A stretch of 16,108 bases of DNA, taken from NCBI GenBank assembly GCA_050261415.1, contig JBLNDG010000199.1, forward strand, positions 1 to 16,108. Reading direction: 5' to 3'. Source of the DNA: JBLNDG01 sp050261415. Lineage in GTDB: Bacteria; Bacillota; Clostridia; Lutisporales; Lutisporaceae. The notes beneath the pieces were generated by a model, which was not told the DNA's origin, searched no databases, and worked only from the letters and a program-made list of their open reading frames with translations. Positions 9,301 through 14,612 of this stretch are shown here, in pieces. The number at the start of each line of letters is the position of its first letter. Position 1 is the stretch's first letter. Position numbers and translations under genes: made by a program.

Positions 9301-12300
9301 CTGTTATTAAAATCATATAACAGTATGTTTCTTTCTTCAGGTGTAATAATCTCTATATCCTTTAGTTTCCTGTCCAAATCCATTGTCATACTACTTAATA
9401 TGTTATTCAGATGCTCTGTCATTCTTTTTATTGTCTCTTTTTTAAACAGTTTGCTGCAGTATTCTAATTTTATATCTAAACCGGTATCGCCTTCCTCTAC
9501 TTCCAAAGTAAGATCAAACATTGAAGTTCTGCTTTTGTCTATGTACCTTCTTATACTCAGCCCCTCTATATTTAATGATGCCTTCTCCATATTCTGCAGA
9601 ACCAACGCAACGTCAAACAAGGGATTTCTGCTCATATCTCTTCTTATCCCCAATTTCTCCACCAGTTCTTCAAGCTGGTATTCCTGGTTGTCATAAGCTT
9701 CTAAAGTACTCATTTTTATTTCTTGTATGAATGTCCTAATAGTTTTATTTCCTTCTGGATAATTCCTAATAGGAAGGGTGTTTACAAACATACCCACTAT
9801 ATTCTCCAGATCTGCATGGGTCCTCCCTGCTACCGCGCACCCTACGATGATATCTTCCTGCCCACTGTATCTGGACAATAGGATATTAAAGGCTGCTAAC
9901 AGTATCATATACAATGTAGCTTTGGATTCTCTTGCTATACATCTTAATTTCTCTACCATTTCTCTATCCAGTCTGAAGCTTACACTGTCCCCGTCAAAAC
10001 TCTGCACTGCAGGCCTGGGGTAATCCGTCAAAAGATTCAGTATCGGTATGTCCCCTTCGAATTGTTTGAGCCAATACCTTTCTTTACTTTTCATTTCTTC
10101 TGTATCTTTAAGCTCCTCTTGCCATGCCTCATAGTCCTTATACTGTACTCTCAATTCAGGTAAATCGCTGCCTTGATACAGTTTAGCAAACTCTTCCATT
10201 ATAATCTGCTGTGATATTCCGTCAGATATGATATGATGCATATCATACATCAACATATATTTCCTATTACATACCTTAACAAGCCTTACTCTTATCAGTG
10301 GAGCCTTACTCAAATCGAATGCCCTTACGAATCTTTGAATCTCACTATCCAGCTCTTCTTCGGCCGCTTCAGTATACTCAATATGGAAATCAACTTCCAT
10401 GTGAACTTTCTGCAGAACAGATTCATCCATTAGTACAAAAGAAGTCCTAAGTGCCTCATGTCTTTCAATCAGTTTTTCAAATGCTACTTTAACCCTTTCA
10501 ATATTAAGATTGCCTTCCAATATGAACATGCTGGGGATATTATATCCAACTCCATCAATCTGTAGCTGCTGTAATGCATATATCCTTTTTTGAGCTGATG
10601 AAAGTCCGTGATATTCCTTGTCCGCTACCGGTTTTATTATTGAATCGGCTCTCTTCTCCTTGTTTCTTATACATATGGACAGCTCCTTAATAGTGGGTGC
10701 GTCAAATATCACCTTTAAAGGTATATTCACACCTAGTTTATTCCGCAATTTCGCGTTGAAGCTAATAGCTTTAAGAGAATGTCCCCCCAATTCAAAAAAA
10801 TTGTCGTTTATTCCTATTTCCGGGACACCAAGTACCTCTTTCCACAAATCAACCAGTCTCTTCTCCAGTTCATCTTTTGGTGTTTCGTATACGGCTGTAT
10901 TTATTATTGTCCTGTCTGGCTCCGGCAATGCCTTTCGGTCTATCTTCCCGTTTAAAGTTAAAGGAAGCTTGTCCAAATATACGAAAAATGATGGTATCAT
11001 ATAACTGGGCAGTTTTCTGGAAAGATACTCCCTCAGTTCTCCTGAAGTCAGCTGTCTGTCTCCTACTATATACGCACACAGGTATTTGCTTTCGTTGCTG
11101 TCTTCTTTTACAGCTACTACTGTCTCACGTATATTTTTATGTCCCAACAGCTGATTCTCAATTTCCCCCAGCTCTATTCTAAATCCTCTGAGCTTGATCT
11201 GATGGTCTATACGTCCTAAATACTCAATATTGCCGTCTGGCAGCCACTTTGCAAGGTCTCCTGTTTTATACATCCTTGTATTCTGTTTGAACGGATTGGC
11301 AGTAAATTTCTCTGCTGTAAGTTCCGGATTGTTTATATAACCTCTAGCCAATCCAACTCCTGCTATGCAGAGTTCTCCGGGCACACCTACAGGTTGTAGC
11401 CTGTTCTCCTTACTGACAATATATAGCTCAATATTGTCAATAGGTTTTCCAATTGGAACTGTTCCATCTATTTCTCCTTCGAAACAGTTATAATAAGATA
11501 CATCAACTGCCGCCTCGGTAGGTCCGTATAAGTTGTACAGCTGAGTTCCATACCTTTTATTTATAAGCTCATATGTCCTGGATACATGCTTTAGGGATAA
11601 TGCCTCTCCGCTGGCAAAAATTCTTCTTAAGGATGATATTCTATCTGTATTTATGCTTACTTCAACATGTTCCAGAAAAGTACTCAGCATGGAAGGTACA
11701 AAGTGGATCACTGTAACTCCATGTTTGGCTATTGCATTCATTATACTCTCAGGATCTTTTTCCTCTTTAGGCGCTAAAAAGCATACTGAACTGCCTTCAA
11801 GCGACCACCACAATAGTTCCCAGACAGATACATCAAATGTATATGGTGTTTTCTGAAGTATTACATCCTCAGCCCCTATAGGATACTTCTTTTGCATCCA
11901 CTTCAACCTGTTTACAATTGCTTTATGCTCTATCATTACACCTTTAGGCTTTCCTGTTGATCCTGAAGTATAAATCACATATGCTAAATTATCTGGTTTA
12001 TTGATGGTTTCCAGATTATCAAACGATCCTTTATACAATCTCATGTCATCGAGAATTACTATTTCTCCTTTAAAAGCTATAACGTCCTGGAAATCACTCT
12101 GTGTCAGCAGTATATCCGTTCCGCTGTCCTCCAGCATATATTCTATCCTATCATGTGGGTACTCGGGGTCTATTGGCAAGTAAGCACCTCCGGCTTTAAG
12201 GATACCCATAATGCCAATTATCATCTCAAAAGATCTTTCTACCATGATTCCCACTATTTTATCTGGCTTTACACCTTTTGCCCTTAGAACAGCCGATACA

Positions 12301-13793
12301 GAATTCGCCCTGTCATTAAGCTCCCTGTATGTCAATTGCTTATCCCCGAACCTTACTGCAACTCTTTCTGGTGTTTGCTCAACCTGCGCTTCAAATAATT
12401 CGTTGATGGTCTGATCCTTAGGGTAGTCTGCGCAGGTGTCATTAAAATCCAGCAATATCTGTCGCCTATCATCCTCTGACAGAATGTCGATTTCGGACGT
12501 GTTTGTATATGCCCCACCCACAATATGCCTTAATATGTTTAGAAAGCTCATTGATATTTTTTTTATATTTTCGTAACTTAATACCTTTTCATCATAACAA
12601 AACTCGAATTCTATCTTCTCACGAGAGGTTATTCTCAAATTCAAGCTGTAACTATTTCTTTCAGATATTATGTACTTATTAATCTGAATTGAATGGCACC
12701 CCCAGGCTGTTTCAATATTAGAAGGAGTAATATCAATAGAAATCGTAGAATCAAACAGGTCCATAGTACTGTTTCCTATACTGGATAATGAACTATATAT
12801 GTGGCTTGGAAACCTTTCCAAATCCTTCCCGATTCTCTTTATAAGTTCATTTATTTTCTCATCAGCTTTTGTTGTCACCCTGATCGGAACTATATTGGCA
12901 AACCTTCCTATTGCCTTATCAAGACCTTCAATTTCAAGAGTTCTCCCTGATAATTCAACTCCAAAAACAGCTTCATTCGTGTTATTATATCTACTGAGCA
13001 ATATCCCCCAGGCACAGTATATGAGCCATTCAATTGCCAAATTGTTACTATCTGTAAAAATCCTAATTTCTTTTTCCAGTTCTTTTTCCAAAGTACCAGT
13101 ATAAACACTCTTTATTGCAGGGATCCTAGTTGAGATCTTCTCAGGCGAAATCATGGTTTTTTCATCAAAACCAAATAAGTACTTTTCCCAGAATTTCTCT
13201 TGATTCTCCGCATCCTGTTTTTCAAGCCATTTTGAATATTCTCCATATGATGTCTTTTTTATAGCTGCCGGAGAGCCTCCCATACTCAAGCAATGATATG
13301 TGTGGAAAAACTCATTTAGAATGATATTTATACTTTGTCTGTCAATGAGAATACTGTGATAGGTAATGATCAGTTCATAATTCTGATTCTCAAGTTCAGC
13401 AAGCAAGATACTAAAAGTCCTGGATTCAATATCAATTCCTATAGCTTCTTCTTCCTTCAACCTGCTGAGCCGTTCTGCCTTATCTTCATTAAATCCGCTT
13501 AAATCGCATAATTTTATTGAGGGTTCGCATTCCTTTAGTATAAATAGCACAGGCCTCTCAACTGCCTTCAGTTTTATACCGGCTCTAAGCATTTCATTAG
13601 ACCGTACAACAAAGTTCCATGCAGATGTGAATACTTCTTCCTTAATGCTGCTTGAAATGTTAAGTGATACTTGCTCGGAATAATACCCGGTAGCCGGACT
13701 ATCCAGATAATGAGACAGCATTTCTTTCTGTATCGGAGTAAGTGCTATAATGTCAATGGCATTCTTATTATTAAAGGTTTCATTATTGTTCAT
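3309..13793 (-). CDS. Trimodular nonribosomal peptide synthetase with C-terminal BtrH-like acyltransferase domain
   Basis: This single 3,494-residue protein is a cytosolic peptide assembly line. Approximate domain order by residue: degenerate condensation domain C1 (13-430), adenylation A1 (463-960), carrier T1 (965-1045), C2 (1053-1480), A2 (1505-1990), T2 (2000-2078), C3 (2088-2520), degenerate A3 (2545-3040), T3 (3050-3122), and a papain-like BtrH-type domain with a helical tail (3160-3494). Pantetheine sites are Ser1006, Ser2037 and Ser3086. C2 and C3 keep HHIISDG (1186-1192, 2227-2233). There is no epimerase, thioesterase or reductase domain. The start is secure: AGGAGGAG lies 9 bases upstream of the ATG. 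Codon use and motif spacing show no frameshift. The presence of A1 with a serine code and A2 with a lysine-like code supports a peptide containing Ser and a basic residue; the third unit and the release partner are unknown. The PPTase gene nearby would activate it. Confidence 0.95.
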   Translation of the reverse strand: MNNNETFNNKNAIDIIALTPIQKEMLSHYLDSPATGYYSEQVSLNISSSIKEEVFTSAWNFVVRSNEMLRAGIKLKAVERPVLFILKECEPSIKLCDLSGFNEDKAERLSRLKEEEAIGIDIESRTFSILLAELENQNYELIITYHSILIDRQSINIILNEFFHTYHCLSMGGSPAAIKKTSYGEYSKWLEKQDAENQEKFWEKYLFGFDEKTMISPEKISTRIPAIKSVYTGTLEKELEKEIRIFTDSNNLAIEWLIYCAWGILLSRYNNTNEAVFGVELSGRTLEIEGLDKAIGRFANIVPIRVTTKADEKINELIKRIGKDLERFPSHIYSSLSSIGNSTMDLFDSTISIDITPSNIETAWGCHSIQINKYIISERNSYSLNLRITSREKIEFEFCYDEKVLSYENIKKISMSFLNILRHIVGGAYTNTSEIDILSEDDRRQILLDFNDTCADYPKDQTINELFEAQVEQTPERVAVRFGDKQLTYRELNDRANSVSAVLRAKGVKPDKIVGIMVERSFEMIIGIMGILKAGGAYLPIDPEYPHDRIEYMLEDSGTDILLTQSDFQDVIAFKGEIVILDDMRLYKGSFDNLETINKPDNLAYVIYTSGSTGKPKGVMIEHKAIVNRLKWMQKKYPIGAEDVILQKTPYTFDVSVWELLWWSLEGSSVCFLAPKEEKDPESIMNAIAKHGVTVIHFVPSMLSTFLEHVEVSINTDRISSLRRIFASGEALSLKHVSRTYELINKRYGTQLYNLYGPTEAAVDVSYYNCFEGEIDGTVPIGKPIDNIELYIVSKENRLQPVGVPGELCIAGVGLARGYINNPELTAEKFTANPFKQNTRMYKTGDLAKWLPDGNIEYLGRIDHQIKLRGFRIELGEIENQLLGHKNIRETVVAVKEDSNESKYLCAYIVGDRQLTSGELREYLSRKLPSYMIPSFFVYLDKLPLTLNGKIDRKALPEPDRTIINTAVYETPKDELEKRLVDLWKEVLGVPEIGINDNFFELGGHSLKAISFNAKLRNKLGVNIPLKVIFDAPTIKELSICIRNKEKRADSIIKPVADKEYHGLSSAQKRIYALQQLQIDGVGYNIPSMFILEGNLNIERVKVAFEKLIERHEALRTSFVLMDESVLQKVHMEVDFHIEYTEAAEEELDSEIQRFVRAFDLSKAPLIRVRLVKVCNRKYMLMYDMHHIISDGISQQIIMEEFAKLYQGSDLPELRVQYKDYEAWQEELKDTEEMKSKERYWLKQFEGDIPILNLLTDYPRPAVQSFDGDSVSFRLDREMVEKLRCIARESKATLYMILLAAFNILLSRYSGQEDIIVGCAVAGRTHADLENIVGMFVNTLPIRNYPEGNKTIRTFIQEIKMSTLEAYDNQEYQLEELVEKLGIRRDMSRNPLFDVALVLQNMEKASLNIEGLSIRRYIDKSRTSMFDLTLEVEEGDTGLDIKLEYCSKLFKKETIKRMTEHLNNILSSMTMDLDRKLKDIEIITPEERNILLYDFNNSSLDYPKDKMIHQIFEEQVEKTPDNIAVVCNDMNMTYKQLNEKADKLAALLRDYGTGPGKIVGIMVDRSLEMMVGLLGVLKAGGAYMPIDPDYPEDRIRYMMEDSMADILLTQSHLKVKVQFSGAIISIDDPSIYNGYMEKPENRSNPSDLAYVMYTSGSTGKPKGVMVEHRNVVAYISAFKREFCITQEDAVLQQATFCFDGFVEEVYPILSVGGKLVIASKYEVLDMDKLKKIVAEHGIRLISCSPLLLNEINGQGVIEGINTFISGGDVLKHEYFNNLIKNANVYNTYGPTETTVCVTYHRCTENELYNIPIGKPIANYKVYIMDKNGSLMPIGIPGELCVSGPGVVRGYLNKEELTAEKFVSNPFEPGERIYKTGDLARWLPDGNIEFMGRIDHQIKMRGFRIELGEIETQLMNHTDISEAIVVAREEDNGNKYLCAYIVGNREFTVSELKEYLSSELPDYMIPPYFVQLDRLPLTSSGKINRSLLPEPTKNIDGGMEYETPRNEIESKLSVIWKNVLKVDCIDINRSFFDLGGHSLKATNLAAKIHKEFRVNVPMMEIFKSPTIKGIASYIMSSEKEGLSTIRPVEKKDYYPTSSAQKRIYIIDQLEDNKTSYTMPDAVLVEGNLDRDKLAESFRELVRRHEVFRTSFEIIDGEIVQRTHENVDFDVEYEEYEGVWNQEEGSGLDALKSKVAEFFRPFDLSKVPLIRVGLLKLTDDKHILLSDMHHIISDGVSSDILMRELTELYRGKKLPELKLQYKDYAVWQSMDSTKAIVKKQEAYWTKVFNGELPLLNLPTDFIRPPVQKFDGVKIKFPVEKELLDRIKVMISKSNSTLFMIFLAAFDILLSKYTGQDDIIVGTPVAGRTSTDMENMIGAFINTLAFRGYPSKDKTFMDFFMEVRENTLQAYENQDYQFEELLERLKLKRDLSRNPLFTAMFAVRNLDEEEMNIPGLKFTPFNYINGVIAKLDINLGVVKNGDNISVNITYRKCLFHEETIKKMGLHYLNILSEIVTNPNIKIGKINPLTPDEKAYIEALQASDSINGNTTLISIFEEQVRKNPSGKAVICGQNELTYEELDKKANKLAEVLRKRGVGSNQVIGVMLNRSEDLLIGVLATLKACGAFLLIDPAWSADKVSNIIAETNMCILISKKSLLKETLSYQNILDIECAEIAAEDDKGPGNAGKPFDLMYIAYTSGIMGEPKAVMIDQAAAVSLLSATNKEYQCENGSVYLLNSPYDSNAIIIELFGWILNSGKLIICNEEDCNNKEHLVSLIDRHGVTHINFAPAVMDDLFETMTESDIQVLNKLRYILLPGEIISGSLRKKLNLLSKNTRIESIYEVSESVGYSLRSAFDGFDHENSVFIGKPLDNIKAYVMDKDMDILPGGAVGELYIGGRIARGYLKKTEGIEDGFVDSPFKADEKLYRTGDLARMLPDGRIEFLGRKSYQYYISGLRIPLEKITMVLEKNSSVKRAAVVAKRSSDENVRVIAYVVPYGRFEAAELKEYLLDKIPQYMIPSGFVQLNRFPLLSNGRINNNALINGEIQDSMEKEMISPRNDKEMELLEAWKEVLGIDEISIHDNFFQLGGTSIKVLQVVALLKNYTTGIRELFRYPTIAELSNHLQPITGSAEAEMPMSDVCQCYSSGMVMHEADVHENLDIPESKILEGVQPFNDVFYRSCFYHSLFPALRYLNCDLESIFANELIMYTYQQEENGIGLSIKYDEVEDMDKVLEESGVICYTKVRSFDIIKDIKAAISRNRPAIVSTDCYFEPIRKDMYMKNHWWHCILVYGYDDRTQMCNVIEQSDINKLDFQEYLMSYDDIRNSYNSYLKLFLKGQEFPTYYEYEARGVDIIDSIPDHKTYRDKFQKNLLDRKDMILEGIEHLAKFMENFRRITSNESLISKNCSDLLFTIGIILTRKQSEKYKIIQFYGDDNQLCALMDEIISDWNLIRAVVQKYYISKRYKQSTYVKLMDNLNRIYENERKYHQLLFGLCTEKSV
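3312..4316 (-). other. BtrH-like (BtrH_N family) Cys/His acyltransferase domain at the NRPS C-terminus
   Basis: Residues 3160-3494 replace the usual thioesterase. The first half has features I associate with the BtrH N-terminal family: FYRSCFYHSLFPALRYL with candidate nucleophile Cys3176, then IVSTDCYFEP, and HWWHCILVYGYDD with candidate catalytic His3281. This is the Cys-His layout of a papain-like fold. The remaining 150 residues are mostly helical and charged and resemble nothing I can name with confidence; in BtrH too a second domain follows. In butirosin synthesis BtrH moves an acyl chain from a carrier protein to the amino group of ribostamycin. By analogy this domain would take the chain from T3 Ser3086 and pass it to an amine or hydroxyl acceptor. 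Hydrolysis or cyclisation remain possible. Confidence 0.68.
4428..7532 (-). other. NRPS module 3: C3, catalytically degenerate A3, T3
   Basis: C3 is intact (HHIISDG at 2227-2233, GAFINTLAFR). A3 keeps the overall layout and length but not the catalytic residues. The P-loop reads YTSGIMGEPKAV at 2693-2704 in place of YTSGSTGKPKGV. A4 reads YDSNAIIIELF, A5 reads YEVSE in place of YGPTE, and A8 has lost its Asp, Lys and Arg (GRKSYQYYISG). A10 reads NGRINN, so the adenylate-forming Lys is Arg3030. Only A7 (YRTGDLARMLPDG) looks normal. T3 has LGGTS with Ser3086 and is three residues shorter than T1 and T2 between the serine and the PTI motif. T3 is therefore either loaded in trans, or used as a relay with no residue of its own. 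Confidence 0.8.
7560..10637 (-). other. NRPS module 2: C2, lysine-like A2, T2
   Basis: C2 has SSAQKRIYALQQL and an intact HHIISDG at 1186-1192, so it should join the T1-bound residue to the residue on T2. A2 has YTSGSTGKPKG at 1653, NTYGPTE at 1786, YKTGDLARWLPDG at 1873 and the A10 Lys1981. Its specificity residues (1699, 1700, 1703, 1742, 1764, 1766, 1787, 1795, 1796, 1981) read DGESIGTVCK. As I recall it, the lysine code of bacitracin synthetase is DAESIGSVCK, an 8 of 10 match, so Lys or a related basic residue is the best guess; this is an inference. T2 has LGGHS with Ser2037. Confidence 0.8.
10650..13757 (-). other. NRPS module 1: degenerate C1, serine-type A1, T1
   Basis: C1 has the fold landmarks LTPIQKEML near residue 18 and GRFANIVPIRV at 296, but the active-site HHxxxDG reads HSILIDR at 146-152: the second, catalytic His is Ser and the Gly is Arg. 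A1 is intact: YTSGSTGKPKG at 608, NLYGPTE at 754, YKTGDL at 842, GRIDHQIKLRGFRIELGEIE at 860 and NGKIDR with Lys950. The ten specificity residues (654, 655, 658, 697, 726, 728, 755, 763, 764, 950) read DVWHFSLVDK, the exact serine code of EntF. T1 has LGGHS with Ser1006. The module should load L-serine; C1 probably cannot condense or acylate anything, so the chain likely starts here. Confidence 0.85.
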
Positions 13794-13802
13794 TTCTCTG
13801 TT

Positions 13803-13810
13803 CTCCTCCT
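13803..13810 (-). promoter_or_regulatory. Strong ribosome binding site of the NRPS gene
   Basis: On the coding strand AGGAGGAG lies 9 bases before the ATG at 13793. It is the best match to the 16S rRNA 3' end among the window's gene starts and fixes the NRPS start. Confidence 0.8.
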
Positions 13811-13842
13811 ATATTGCACCATTGTTCATATAGCCACTACAC

Positions 13843-13870
13843 AGTGTATCATTCTGAGTGATAGAGTAAA
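13843..13870 (-). promoter_or_regulatory. Possible sigma-A promoter for the NRPS gene
   Basis: In the 153-base gap before the NRPS, the coding strand shows TTTACT (13865-13870), a 16-base spacer, and TACACT (13843-13848) preceded by TGA, which forms an extended -10 (TGn). Each hexamer matches consensus at four of six positions. The transcript would have a leader of about 40 bases. The site lies in the largest gap of the window, where a separate promoter for the 10.5-kb gene is plausible. The same stretch has a short inverted repeat, CACT-ACAC-AGTG, overlapping the -10, which could be an operator or chance. Confidence 0.28.
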
Positions 13871-13946
13871 GGCTTTTACATTCTGCCCCTACTCTTGTGT
13901 TTCATATAGTTTTAAATATGCTGGCTTCTAAAACAAATTAGGATTT

Positions 13947-14579
13947 TCACTTTTTGGTTATCATTACATTATCTATATAGAGCTCATCAAAATTGGTCCC
14001 CAGAAAACACTTGATTGCATCTCTTGGTGTTTCAACTATGGGCTCTCCCTTTACATTGAAAGACGTGTTCAACACAACAGGCACCCCGGTAATATGGTAA
14101 AAATTTTCTATTAGTCTATAATACTTTGGGTTCAGCTCTTTTATTACAGTCTGAAGTCTACCTGTTCCATCAACATGTGTCACTGCAGGAATTACCAGTC
14201 TTTTTTCTGGTAGTATATCAGCGACAATGAGCATATATGGTGAAGGTATATCCAAATCAAAATATTCTTCTTGATACTCCCAAAGAATTGAAGGAGCAAA
14301 AGGACGGAACGATTCCCTGAATTTTACCCTACAGTTAAGAGCATCCTTCATTCCAGCTATTCTCGGATCTGCCAACAGGCTCCTATTCCCTAAAGCCCTT
14401 GGACCACATTCTGCACCATCCTGGAACCATCCCACTATCTTACCTTCAGATATGGATGTTGCCGCCCTAAGATAGACATCCCTGCACTCTTCAAAATCCA
14501 AACTTTCATCATATTCCTTTATAGAGTTCCAGATCTCTTCTCTTGAATAAGTTTTTCCTAGATATGGGCTGAACATCAT
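13947..14579 (-). CDS. Stand-alone carbamoyltransferase C-terminal (YrdC-like) domain protein
   Basis: The 210-residue product corresponds to only the C-terminal domain of NodU/CmcH/TobZ-family O-carbamoyltransferases, which are normally about 550 residues. Conserved blocks are PYLGKTYSREEI at 5-16, ECGPRALGNRSLLADPR at 57-73, KFRESFRPFAPS at 86-97, HVDGTGRLQTV at 135-145 and VVLNTSFNVKGEPIVETPRDAI at 168-189. In TobZ this domain makes carbamoyl-adenylate from carbamoyl phosphate and ATP, and the N-terminal Kae1-like domain moves the carbamoyl group to the substrate. The Kae1-like half is missing here. The start is real: AGAGAGGA lies 8 bases upstream, and the radical SAM gene ends 33 bases before. 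It may work with a Kae1-like partner encoded outside the window, or have a changed role. Carbamoylation of the NRPS product is an inference from context. Confidence 0.88.
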   Translation of the reverse strand: MMFSPYLGKTYSREEIWNSIKEYDESLDFEECRDVYLRAATSISEGKIVGWFQDGAECGPRALGNRSLLADPRIAGMKDALNCRVKFRESFRPFAPSILWEYQEEYFDLDIPSPYMLIVADILPEKRLVIPAVTHVDGTGRLQTVIKELNPKYYRLIENFYHITGVPVVLNTSFNVKGEPIVETPRDAIKCFLGTNFDELYIDNVMITKK

Positions 14580-14586
14580 ATATCAT

Positions 14587-14594
14587 TCCTCTCT
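14587..14594 (-). promoter_or_regulatory. Ribosome binding site of the stand-alone carbamoyltransferase domain gene
   Basis: AGAGAGGA on the coding strand lies 8 bases before the ATG at 14579. It shows that the domain is translated on its own, not as a leftover of a longer gene whose front was lost by frameshift. Confidence 0.65.
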
Positions 14595-14612
14595 CATTAT
14601 GAAAATTATTTG

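Noticed and set aside
8800..11990. Long direct repeats between the A1 and A2 coding regions as a sign of recent module duplication
   Set aside because: The similarity is confined to conserved adenylation motifs; the pockets and the remaining sequence have diverged, so recent duplication is not supported.
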